Shown here in pieces: positions 7,770 through 17,296 of a stretch of DNA of 64,000 nucleotides. The position numbers and the translations under genes are program-made. Where the stretch lies: the NCBI RefSeq assembly GCF_040361195.1, contig NZ_APNE01000016.1; one strand, given 5' to 3'. The first letter of the stretch is position 1, and the number at the start of each line of letters is the position of its first letter. The notes below the pieces were generated by a model. It was not told the DNA's origin, made no database searches, and saw nothing but the letters and a program-made list of their open reading frames with translations. This DNA comes from Salinisphaera hydrothermalis. GTDB taxonomy: Bacteria; Pseudomonadota; Gammaproteobacteria; Nevskiales; Salinisphaeraceae.

Positions 7770-9281
7770 ATGACGGAACTGCCCGCTGCGCACGCAGCCG
7801 GGGCAGGTGCGCCCGCGCCCGAGGGCGATGCCAAGGCGCGGATGCGGGCGGCGCTGACCGCCGAGCTGCCTGAAGAGATCGTGCTGCATGCCGAAGAGGA
7901 CCTGCGCCCGTTCGAATGCGACGGCCTGTCGGCTTATCGGCGTCTGCCGATGCTTGCGGTGTTGCCGTCGACCATCGAGCAGGTCCAGGCCGTGCTGCGT
8001 ATCTGCTATGCCCATGACACGCCGGTGGTGGCCCGCGGGGCCGGTACCGGGTTGTCGGGCGGCGCGTTGCCGCTGGAATCCGGCGTGCTGCTGTCGCTGG
8101 CGAAGTTCAATCGTATTCTCGATATCGACACCGCGAACCGGCGTGCGACGGTGCAGCCGGGCGTACGCAACCTGGCGATTTCGCAGGCGGTGGACCATCT
8201 CGGGTTGTACTACGCGCCCGACCCTTCCTCGCAGATCGCCTGCTCGATCGGCGGCAACGTGGCCGAGAACTCGGGCGGCGTGCACTGTCTGAAATACGGG
8301 CTGACCACCAACAACATCATCCAGATCGAGATCGTGACCATCGAAGGCGAGCGGCTGACCATCGGCAGCCCCGCGCTGGATTCGCCGGGCTACGATCTGC
8401 TGGCGCTGATGACCGGCTCGGAGGGCCTGCTCGGCGTCATCGTCGAGGTGGTGGTCAAGCTGCTGCCCAAGCCGGAGCTGGCCCAGTGCGCGCTGATTGC
8501 CTTCGACGACGTCCGCAAGGCCGGCAATGCGGTCGCCGAGATCATAAAGGCCGGCATCGTGCCCGCGGGGCTGGAGATGCTCGACCATCCGGCGATCCTG
8601 GCGACCGAGGAATTCGTGCACGCCGGTTATCCGACCGACGCCGCCGCGATTCTGCTGTGCGAAATCGACGGCACGGAAGGCGAGGTGACCGACGACATGG
8701 CCCGCGTGCGCGAGGTGGTCGAGGCTAGCGGTGCCACCGATATCCGCATCTCGCGCGACGACGTCGAACGCGCGCTGTTCTGGGCCGGTCGCAAGGCCGC
8801 GTTCCCGGCCATGGGGCGGATCTCGCCGGACTATTACTGCATGGACGGCACGATTCCGCGACGGGCGCTGGCCGACGTGCTGATCGGTATCGGCGAGCTG
8901 TCCGAGCAGTACGGCCAGCGTGTCGCCAATGTCTTTCATGCCGGCGACGGCAATCTGCATCCGTTGATTCTTTACGATGCGAACCAGCCCGGCGAACTCG
9001 AAAACACCGAGGCTTTCGGCGGGGCGATCTGCCGGCTGTGTCTGGAATACGGCGGCACCATCACCGGCGAGCATGGCGTGGGCGTGGAGAAGATCGACCA
9101 GATGTGCGTGCAGTTCCCGTCGGCCGAATTGACCCAGTTCCATGCGGTGAAGGCTGCGTTCGATGCGAAGACGCTGCTCAACCCCGACAAGGCGGTGCCG
9201 ACGCTGCATCGCTGTGCCGAATTCGGCGCCATGCATGTCCATCACGGTCAGCTGCCGCACCCGGAACTGGAACGCCTGTAA
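7770..9281 (+). CDS. glcD: Glycolate oxidase subunit GlcD
   Basis: 503-residue FAD-linked catalytic subunit of glycolate oxidase, which converts glycolate to glyoxylate at the membrane. FAD_binding_4 features are clear: VARGAGTGLSGG, the DPSS-IGGNVAENSGG block and the GSEGLLG motif. The FAD-oxidase C-terminal domain contains HAGDGNLHP and GEHGVG. Two ATGs are possible; the one at 7770 is chosen because GGAGG at 7760-7764 sits five bases upstream, whereas the ATG at 7758 overlaps that SD. First gene of glcDEF; glcE begins two bases after the stop. A D-lactate dehydrogenase role is the main alternative, but the three-subunit arrangement favours glycolate. Confidence 0.93.
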   Translation: MTELPAAHAAGAGAPAPEGDAKARMRAALTAELPEEIVLHAEEDLRPFECDGLSAYRRLPMLAVLPSTIEQVQAVLRICYAHDTPVVARGAGTGLSGGALPLESGVLLSLAKFNRILDIDTANRRATVQPGVRNLAISQAVDHLGLYYAPDPSSQIACSIGGNVAENSGGVHCLKYGLTTNNIIQIEIVTIEGERLTIGSPALDSPGYDLLALMTGSEGLLGVIVEVVVKLLPKPELAQCALIAFDDVRKAGNAVAEIIKAGIVPAGLEMLDHPAILATEEFVHAGYPTDAAAILLCEIDGTEGEVTDDMARVREVVEASGATDIRISRDDVERALFWAGRKAAFPAMGRISPDYYCMDGTIPRRALADVLIGIGELSEQYGQRVANVFHAGDGNLHPLILYDANQPGELENTEAFGGAICRLCLEYGGTITGEHGVGVEKIDQMCVQFPSAELTQFHAVKAAFDAKTLLNPDKAVPTLHRCAEFGAMHVHHGQLPHPELERL

Positions 9282-9283
9282 TC

Positions 9284-10372
9284 ATGACTGAGACGACCGA
9301 TTCCACGCTGGCCGGACTGGCGGCCCAGGTCGCGGATGCCTGCGGGGCGGGACGCGCATTGACGATCGCCGGCGGTGGTAGCAAGCCGTTTCTCGGCGAG
9401 GCGCCGCCCGACACGAACGCGGAAAAGCTCGATATCACCGCGTACCGCGGTGTCGTCAGCTACGACCCTGGCGAACTGGTGATGACGGCCCGCGCCGGCA
9501 CCCCGCTCGCCGAGATCGAAGCCGCGCTGGATACCGAAGGCCAGCGGCTGGCCTTTGAACCCCCGCACTACGGCGAGACCGCCACGCTTGGCGGCACTAT
9601 CGCCACCGGCATCTCCGGCCCGGGGCGGCCATATACCGGAGCGGTCCGTGATTTCGTGCTCGGTACGAAGATCATCAACGGCCGCGGCGAGGTCCTGCGT
9701 TTCGGCGGCGAGGTGATGAAGAACGTGGCCGGCTACGACTTGTCGCGGCTCATGGTCGGCGCCCACGGCACGCTGGGCGTGCTGGCCGAGATCAGCCTCA
9801 AGGTCCTGCCGGCGCCGCGTTTCAGCCGTACCCGCGTCTTCGAATTCGATGCGGCGACGGCCATCGAACGCTTCAATGCCTGGGGGCTGCGGCCGTGGCC
9901 GATCACGGCGTCCTACTGGGAAGACGGCCGCGCTTATCTGCGCCTGTCGGGCGCTGAATCCTCGGTCAGCGCGGCGATGGAGACGCTCGGCGGCGAAACG
10001 CTGGCAGACGATGCCCCATTCTGGACCGACGTACGCGAGCATCGTCGCGACTTTTTCACGCGCGGCGACGCGCCGCTCTGGCGCCTGTCTGTGGCGCCGG
10101 CCACGCCAACGCTCGATCTTCACGGCGAAACCGCGCTCGACTGGGGCGGGGCCCAGCGCTGGCTGGTCTCGGACGCATCGCCCGAATCGATTCGCGCGGC
10201 TGTCGCGGCGCATGGCGGGCATGCGAGCGTGTATCGGGACGCGGCAGGCGAGCCGATCCGGCCGCGCCAGCACCCCATGCCGGCGGCGCTGCGCCAGCTC
10301 TCGCAACGCCTCAAACACTCGATGGATCCGGCGGGTATTCTCAACCCGGGCCGGATCGACCCGGAGTTCTAG
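9284..10372 (+). CDS. glcE: Glycolate oxidase FAD-binding subunit GlcE
   Basis: 362-residue second flavin subunit of glycolate oxidase. It contains the FAD-binding block with LTIAGGGSKPFLGE, the PPHYGETATLGGTIATG segment and LMVGAHGTLGVLAEISLKVLP, and it lacks the C-terminal catalytic domain of GlcD, as is normal. Its start lies two bases after the glcD stop and there is little SD, so translation is probably coupled. It ends three bases before glcF. The family-typical HSMDPAGILNPGR close is present. Confidence 0.93.
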   Translation: MTETTDSTLAGLAAQVADACGAGRALTIAGGGSKPFLGEAPPDTNAEKLDITAYRGVVSYDPGELVMTARAGTPLAEIEAALDTEGQRLAFEPPHYGETATLGGTIATGISGPGRPYTGAVRDFVLGTKIINGRGEVLRFGGEVMKNVAGYDLSRLMVGAHGTLGVLAEISLKVLPAPRFSRTRVFEFDAATAIERFNAWGLRPWPITASYWEDGRAYLRLSGAESSVSAAMETLGGETLADDAPFWTDVREHRRDFFTRGDAPLWRLSVAPATPTLDLHGETALDWGGAQRWLVSDASPESIRAAVAAHGGHASVYRDAAGEPIRPRQHPMPAALRQLSQRLKHSMDPAGILNPGRIDPEF

Positions 10373-10374
10373 CC

Positions 10375-11628
10375 ATGCAGACCTCGATCATCGACGCCCT
10401 GCGTGATACCGAGGACGGCCGCGAGGCCGATCGTATCCTGCGTGCCTGTACCCATTGCGGCTTCTGTACCGCGACCTGCCCGACCTACCAGCTGCTGGGC
10501 GACGAGCGAGACGGCCCGCGCGGGCGGATCTATCTGATCAAGCAGGTGCTCGAAGGCGAAACACCGACCGAGAAGACCCAGCACCATCTCGATCGTTGCC
10601 TGACCTGTCGCGCCTGCGAAACCACCTGCCCCTCGGGCGTGGAGTACGCCAAGCTGGCCGATATCGGCCGCGATCTGGTCGATCGCCAGGTCGAGCGGCC
10701 GGCGCGGGAGCGCTGGCTGCGCTGGTTGTTGCGCCACGTCGTCGCCTATCGGCGTCGGTTTGCAGTAGTCCATGCGCTGGGCCAGATCGCCCGCCCGTTT
10801 CTGGTCGGGCGGCTCGCACCCCTGCGCCAGAAACTGCCGCCGCGCCGCCCCCGCGTCGAATGGCCGCAAGCGAGCGAGCGCTCGCGCCTGATGCTCGTAC
10901 ACGACGGCTGCGTGCAGCCGGTCGCGACGCCGAATACCAATGCTCACGCGGCGCGCATCCTGGACCAGCTGGGTATCCGACTGGTCGCGGCCAGCGGGGC
11001 GGGCTGCTGCGGCGCGTTGTCGCAGCATCTGTCGCATCGCGCCGAAGCCCATGACTTCGCACGCGCCAATATCGATGCCTGGTGGCCGTATATCGAGCAG
11101 GGGGCGGAAGCGATCGTGATCACCGCCAGCGGCTGCGGCGCGTCGATCACCGAGTACGGGTACATGCTGCGCAACGACCCGGCCTATGCCGAAAAAGCAG
11201 CGCGCGTCTCCGAACTGGCTCGCGATCTCAGCGATATTCTGGCCGACGAAGACCTGTCCGCACTCGCCGATATCGGCGGCGGCCGGCGTGTGGCCTATCA
11301 CCCGCCGTGCACGCTGCAGAATGCGCCCGGCCTGCACGACAAGATCGGCGTGATTCTCGCCGGCGCCGGTTACAAGCTCACGCATGTTTCCAACGCGCAT
11401 CTATGCTGCGGTTCAGCCGGCTCGTATTCGATCCTCCAGCCGGAGATCGCCAACCAGCTGCGGGCCGACAAACTCTCGTCACTGGGCGCCGACAACCCCG
11501 AGGTGATCGTTACCGCCAACGTGGGGTGCCAGTTGCATCTGGAAGCCGCGGCCGGCGTGCCAGTGCGACACTGGATCGAATTGCTTGAGCCCGAGGCGCT
11601 TAAACCGGTGCGATCAGCGGCCGCTTGA
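10375..11628 (+). CDS. glcF: Glycolate oxidase iron-sulfur subunit GlcF
   Basis: 417-residue electron-transfer subunit. Two 4Fe-4S motifs are visible: CTHCGFCTATCP near residue 22 and CLTCRACETTCPSG near residue 74. Two CCG domains follow, with GAGCCGAL and LCCGSAGSYS. It passes electrons from GlcD/GlcE to the quinone pool. The last codons (RSAAA) and stop fall inside a direct repeat that recurs 250 bases downstream, so the C terminus may have been rewritten by a small inserted element. No glcC regulator is adjacent. Confidence 0.93.
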   Translation: MQTSIIDALRDTEDGREADRILRACTHCGFCTATCPTYQLLGDERDGPRGRIYLIKQVLEGETPTEKTQHHLDRCLTCRACETTCPSGVEYAKLADIGRDLVDRQVERPARERWLRWLLRHVVAYRRRFAVVHALGQIARPFLVGRLAPLRQKLPPRRPRVEWPQASERSRLMLVHDGCVQPVATPNTNAHAARILDQLGIRLVAASGAGCCGALSQHLSHRAEAHDFARANIDAWWPYIEQGAEAIVITASGCGASITEYGYMLRNDPAYAEKAARVSELARDLSDILADEDLSALADIGGGRRVAYHPPCTLQNAPGLHDKIGVILAGAGYKLTHVSNAHLCCGSAGSYSILQPEIANQLRADKLSSLGADNPEVIVTANVGCQLHLEAAAGVPVRHWIELLEPEALKPVRSAAA

Positions 11629-11805
11629 GCTAGGCGCCTGCGTTCTTTGTTTATCCGCAGATTTCGCAGATCGCGCAGATTGAAGAAGACTGGATTGTTG
11701 TCATTGTCTTCTTGTGATGCATGGACGGGCGCGGTAGCTGTGAGAGAGCCGCGAACGCGACTTTCTTGCATAGCTTGAAAAGCCGCGTCATCTGCGGATC
11801 AAACC
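11610..11805. repeat. Small inverted-repeat element, direct copy 1
   Basis: First of two direct copies 250 bases apart. It begins in the last codons of glcF and contains a core bounded by GTTTATCCGCAGATTTCGCA at 11649 and an inverted partner ending at 11804. The right end is shortened relative to copy 2. Non-coding. With copy 2 it fills the 467-base gap before the LysR gene. Confidence 0.75.
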
Positions 11806-11859
11806 GCTTGTGGCTTGGGATCGTGACCTAGATAAAGCCCGGCGATGTCGATGGCTGGC

Positions 11860-12059
11860 GCGATCGGCAACGGCTTGAGCCGGGCGGCTGCGTTCCTTGT
11901 TTATCCGCAGATTTTGCAGATGGCGCAGATTGCAGATGGAGAGCGTGTCGTTGTCTTGTCGTGACGCGTGGGCGCGGTAACGGTGCGGAAGCCGCGAATG
12001 CGGGTTTCTATCACTGCTTTAAAGAAGCTGTGTCATCTACGAAATCTGCGGGTCAAACG
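11860..12059. repeat. Small inverted-repeat element, direct copy 2
   Basis: Second copy, similar to copy 1 along its whole length (shared GCGATC-GC-GCTTGAGC, TTGTTTATCCGCAGATTT, GCGCAGATTG, GGGCGCGGTA, GCCGCGAA blocks). Terminal inverted repeats of about 33 bases are clearer here: GTTTATCCGCAGATTTTGCA at 11899 against GTTTGACCCGCAGATTTCGT read from 12058 on the minus strand. No coding capacity. Confidence 0.75.
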
Positions 12060-12095
12060 TCTTCGGCTTCGACGCGTAGATCGTGGACGACGCGG

Positions 12096-13034
12096 TCACT
12101 TCTGGCGACTCGCGTGAGTCCCCATCGGCCCGGACACGAGGCGGTCCAGAAACGTATCGAGTACGCGATTCGGGCGTCGGCCGCTGCGGGTGATCGTGTG
12201 GTAATCGATGGCATAGCTGAAGATGTCCGGCCGCAGGGCAACCAGCCGGCCGGCATCGACCCAGCGCTGGGCATAGTGTTCGGGCAACAGACCGATATAG
12301 CGCCCGGTGAGTACGAGAAACGCAATACCTTCGCGTTCGCTGGCCGTGGCCGTGTGGTTGAGACGGTCGACCACCGCCTGGGCCTCGTCGGATAGCGGGT
12401 AGGCCGGCAGTACGGCATCGGCGGCTTCAATCGCGGCCACTGCCGGTGCCTCTGTGCTGGCGAGCGGATGGCTGACCGCGGCATAGAGCAGCGTCTGCTC
12501 GGTGTACAGCGCGATGTAATCCAGGGCGGCAAGCCGCGACAGGGCCGGGGTGACGCCGACATGCAGGCGCCCGTCGAGTACCGCGGTTTCAATATGGCCC
12601 GGCGGCATCATGTGGATATTGGTATGCACCGCCGGGCCGCGATCCTTGAGCGCGGCGAGCGCGTCGGTGATCCGCATCTCCGGCAGGGTGACCAGGTTGT
12701 CGGTGATGCCGATATTAAGTTCGCCGCGGAGCTCGTGGTGCAGCGCGTTCACCTCGTTGCGAAAACTCTGCAGATGCGCGATCAAGCGGCGCGCGGCCTG
12801 GTCGACGGCCTCGCCCTCGGCGGTGAGCACGAACCCCGAGCGCCCGCGCTGGCAGAGCGTGAAACCGAGCCGTGTTTCCAGCTCGCCCATATGGATGGAA
12901 ACGGCCGAACGGCTGATGCCCAAGATGGCCGCCGCCGGGGTAAAACCGGCCGCGTCCACCACCGCCCGAAAGACGCGCAGCAGCCGCAGGTCGATATCGC
13001 TGATCTGGCCAAGCCGTTCGACGCCGCGTTTCAT
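12096..13034 (-). CDS. LysR-family transcriptional regulator (probable beta-alanine operon regulator)
   Basis: 312-residue LysR regulator: N-terminal winged HTH at about residues 5-65 (RLLRVFRAVVDAAGFTPAAA, then ISRSAVSIHMGELETRLG) and a C-terminal substrate-binding-like effector domain. The ATG at 13034 is chosen because GGAG lies six bases upstream on the minus strand; a GTG at 13046 is also in frame. It is divergent from the beta-alanine transaminase, alanine dehydrogenase and semialdehyde dehydrogenase operon, with an AT-rich palindrome between them, so control of that operon is very likely. The effector is not known from sequence. Confidence 0.88.
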   Translation of the reverse strand: MKRGVERLGQISDIDLRLLRVFRAVVDAAGFTPAAAILGISRSAVSIHMGELETRLGFTLCQRGRSGFVLTAEGEAVDQAARRLIAHLQSFRNEVNALHHELRGELNIGITDNLVTLPEMRITDALAALKDRGPAVHTNIHMMPPGHIETAVLDGRLHVGVTPALSRLAALDYIALYTEQTLLYAAVSHPLASTEAPAVAAIEAADAVLPAYPLSDEAQAVVDRLNHTATASEREGIAFLVLTGRYIGLLPEHYAQRWVDAGRLVALRPDIFSYAIDYHTITRSGRRPNRVLDTFLDRLVSGPMGTHASRQK

Positions 13035-13064
13035 GACGGACTCCACATGCGTTAATGGAATATA

Positions 13065-13098
13065 ACGTGAATTAAAAAACTTCCATATTTAATCACGT
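13065..13098. promoter_or_regulatory. Candidate LysR operator palindrome
   Basis: ACGTGAATTAAA (13065-13076) and TTTAATCACGT (13088-13098) form an interrupted inverted repeat in an AT-rich patch between the divergent LysR gene and the transaminase. The AT richness stands out against the GC-rich surroundings. The spacing suits a LysR dimer pair, but binding is inferred. Confidence 0.5.
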
Positions 13099-13145
13099 AT
13101 CGAATCGGCCTAGTCTCAGTCATCGTTCGTCGACCGGAGCTCGTC

Positions 13146-14468
13146 ATGGCTGACATTGCACAAACGCTGGATTTCGATAGCTACTGGATGCCGTTTTCCG
13201 GCAACCGTCAGTTCAAGGCCAACCCGAAACTGATGGTGGCCGCCAAGGACTGTCATTACACCGACGCCGACGGTCGCCAGGTGTTCGACAGTCTGTCCGG
13301 GCTTTGGTGCGCGAGCTTCGGCCATGGCCGGCCCGAGATCGCCGAGGCGATTGCCAAGACGGCCAAAACGCTCGATTACGTGCCGCCGTTCCAGTACGCC
13401 CATCCGATGGCCTTCGAACTGGCCGAGCGGGTCAAGAACATCGTGCCGGCCGGGCTCGAACATGTGTTCTTCACCAACTCGGGCTCCGAATCGGCCGATA
13501 CCGCGATCAAGATCGCTCGCGCCTACTGGGCGCACCGTGGCCGTCCGGAAAAAGCGCGGCTGATCGGTCGCGAGAAGGGTTATCACGGGGTTAACGTCGG
13601 CGGCACCGGCATGGGCGGCATCCCCGGCAACAAGGCGTTCTTCGGCGACATGCTGACCACCGAGCACCTGCCGCATACGCTGATCGAGAGCAATCGCTTC
13701 ACCCGCGGCGTGCCCGAGCACGGCGCCGAGGTGGCCGATGTTCTCGAGCAGCGTATTCTCGAACACGGCGCGGATACGGTGGCGGCGGTGATGGTCGAGC
13801 CGATGAGCGGTTCGGCCGGTGTGATCGTGCCGCCGGCCGGCTATCTCAAGCGGCTGCGCGAGATCTGCGATCGTCACGATATCCTGCTGATCTTCGACGA
13901 AGTGCTCAACGGTTTCGGCCGGGTCGGCGCCAGCTTCGGTGCCGAGTTGTTCGGCGTGACGCCGGACATCATGACCCTGGCCAAGAACCTGACCAATGGT
14001 GCGGTGCCGATGGGCGCGGTCGTGACCAGCGACGCGATCTACGACACGTTCATGGATACCGAGCGGCCGCACCACGCGGTCGAGCTGGCCCACGGCTATA
14101 CCTATTCGGCGCATCCGCTGGCCTGCGCGGCCGGTCTCGCGGCCATGGACATCTATGAAAACGATCGCATGGTCGAGCGCGCGGCCGAACTGGCGCCGTA
14201 TTTCGAAGACCAGCTGCACGCGTTGCGCGGTGCGCCGCATATCGTGGATATCCGCAATCTCGGTCTGGCCGGCGCGCTGGAGATCGAAACCGCCGGCGAG
14301 GATCCGACCTACCGGCCGTGGAAGATCGCCCAGGCGGCCTGGGATCGTGGCATGTATCTGCGCTTTGGCGGCAATACGGTCCAGCTCGGCCCGCCCTTCA
14401 TCGCCGAGCGCCGCGATATCGATTTCATGTGCGAGGTGCTCGACGCCGCGATCCGCAGCGTCGACTGA
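13146..14468 (+). CDS. Beta-alanine--pyruvate aminotransferase (omega-aminotransferase, class III)
   Basis: 440-residue PLP enzyme that moves the amino group of beta-alanine to pyruvate, giving malonate semialdehyde and L-alanine. The start DFDSYWMPFSGNRQFK is characteristic of the omega-amino acid:pyruvate branch. PLP contacts include NSGSESADTAIK, IFDEVLNGFGR and the Schiff-base lysine in LAKNLTNGAVPMGAV. GGAG precedes the ATG by six bases. The next two genes encode alanine dehydrogenase and a CoA-acylating semialdehyde dehydrogenase, which use exactly the two products, so the substrate call is supported by context. Confidence 0.92.
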   Translation: MADIAQTLDFDSYWMPFSGNRQFKANPKLMVAAKDCHYTDADGRQVFDSLSGLWCASFGHGRPEIAEAIAKTAKTLDYVPPFQYAHPMAFELAERVKNIVPAGLEHVFFTNSGSESADTAIKIARAYWAHRGRPEKARLIGREKGYHGVNVGGTGMGGIPGNKAFFGDMLTTEHLPHTLIESNRFTRGVPEHGAEVADVLEQRILEHGADTVAAVMVEPMSGSAGVIVPPAGYLKRLREICDRHDILLIFDEVLNGFGRVGASFGAELFGVTPDIMTLAKNLTNGAVPMGAVVTSDAIYDTFMDTERPHHAVELAHGYTYSAHPLACAAGLAAMDIYENDRMVERAAELAPYFEDQLHALRGAPHIVDIRNLGLAGALEIETAGEDPTYRPWKIAQAAWDRGMYLRFGGNTVQLGPPFIAERRDIDFMCEVLDAAIRSVD

Positions 14469-14598
14469 CACGCACGCTTAACCCGCTACGATCATCCTGA
14501 CCTGCCATCGTGATCGGCGATGGCAGGGTAGGGCGTGGTCGCGTTTCATTGCCGCCGACACCATCATCACGGCGGCTGCCTGCAAGGAAGAACCCAGC

Positions 14599-15717
14599 AT
14601 GCAAGTAGGTGTACCCAAGGAAATCAAGGCCGCCGAGGCGCGGGTCGGTCTGACCCCGGCCGGCGCGCGCGAACTCGTCGCCCACGGCCATCGCGTGTTC
14701 GTGGAAACCAACGCCGGCGCAGCTGCCGGTTTCGCCGACGAGGCCTATACGGCGCAGGGCGCCGAGATTCTGGACTCGGCCGAGGCCGTATTCGACGCCG
14801 CCGAGATGATCGTCAAGGTCAAGGAACCGCAGCCGGTCGAGTACAAGCGCCTGCGCGCCGACCAGCTGTTGTTTACCTATCTGCATCTGGCGCCCGACGC
14901 CGAGCAGACCCAGGGCCTGATCGATTCCGGCTGTGTCGCCATTGCCTACGAAACGGTCACCGGCGCCAACGGCGGCCTGCCGCTGCTGTCGCCGATGAGC
15001 GAAGTCGCTGGCCGCCTGTCGGTGCAGGCGGGTGCCGCCGCGCTGGAGAACGTCACCGGCGGCGCGGGCGTGCTGCTGGGCGGCGTGCCCGGGGTGCCGC
15101 CGGCGAAGGTGACGGTGATCGGCGGCGGGGTGGTCGGCACCAACGCGCTGCGCATGGCGGTCGGCCTCGGTGCCCATGTGACGGTGGTCGACAAGTCCAT
15201 CGACCGGCTGCGCGAGCTCGACGAGCTGTACGGCAGCCGCCTGACCACGCTGTATTCCAACACCGAAAACCTGGAAAGCGCGGTCACCGAGGCCGATCTG
15301 GTGATCGGGGCGGTGCTGCTGCCGGGCGCCGCCGCGCCCAAGCTCGTCACCCGCGAGATGATTGCCGGCATGCGCCCGGGCAGCGCCGTCGTGGACGTAG
15401 CGATCGACCAGGGCGGTTGCTTCGAGACCAGCCGGCCCACCAGCCACGCCGAGCCGACCTACACGGTCGACGGCGTCGTGCATTATTGCGTGACCAACAT
15501 GCCGGGCTGTGTCGCACGGACCTCGACCTTTGCGTTGACCAACGCCACGCTGCCTTACGTGCTGCAACTGGCCGACAAAGGTTATAAGCAGGCACTGACC
15601 GACAACTCGCATCTGGCAGCCGGCCTGAACGTGCACAAGGGCCAGGTCACGCACGAAGCAGTGGCCAGCAATCTGGGCCATACCTACGTGCCGGCTGCCG
15701 ACGCGCTGGCCCATTAA
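14599..15717 (+). CDS. ald: Alanine dehydrogenase
   Basis: 372 residues, full length for Ald, which deaminates L-alanine to pyruvate with NAD. The N-terminal MQVGVPKEIKAAEARVGLTP, the active-site region YLHLAPD, the Rossmann segment VIGGGVVGTNALRMAVGLGA and the LAAGLNVHKGQVTHEAV tail are all diagnostic. In this operon it would recycle the alanine produced by the transaminase, returning pyruvate and releasing ammonia. It is preceded by a 130-base gap and followed 22 bases later by the semialdehyde dehydrogenase. Confidence 0.95.
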   Translation: MQVGVPKEIKAAEARVGLTPAGARELVAHGHRVFVETNAGAAAGFADEAYTAQGAEILDSAEAVFDAAEMIVKVKEPQPVEYKRLRADQLLFTYLHLAPDAEQTQGLIDSGCVAIAYETVTGANGGLPLLSPMSEVAGRLSVQAGAAALENVTGGAGVLLGGVPGVPPAKVTVIGGGVVGTNALRMAVGLGAHVTVVDKSIDRLRELDELYGSRLTTLYSNTENLESAVTEADLVIGAVLLPGAAAPKLVTREMIAGMRPGSAVVDVAIDQGGCFETSRPTSHAEPTYTVDGVVHYCVTNMPGCVARTSTFALTNATLPYVLQLADKGYKQALTDNSHLAAGLNVHKGQVTHEAVASNLGHTYVPAADALAH

Positions 15718-15739
15718 TCGACGGATCAAGGAGACTGCC

Positions 15740-17233
<1,494 letters not shown>

Positions 17234-17260
17234 CGTCGGCCCGTAAAGCGAGCCTGAATC

Positions 17261-17291
17261 GCGCCGCTCGGGAAACCGAGCGGCGCTTTTT
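17261..17291 (+). terminator. Rho-independent terminator after mmsA
   Basis: Perfect 11-bp stem (GCGCCGCTCGG / CCGAGCGGCGC) with a GAAA loop followed by five Ts. It closes the transaminase-ald-mmsA operon and separates it from putA on the other strand. Confidence 0.9.
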
Positions 17292-17296
17292 ATGCC

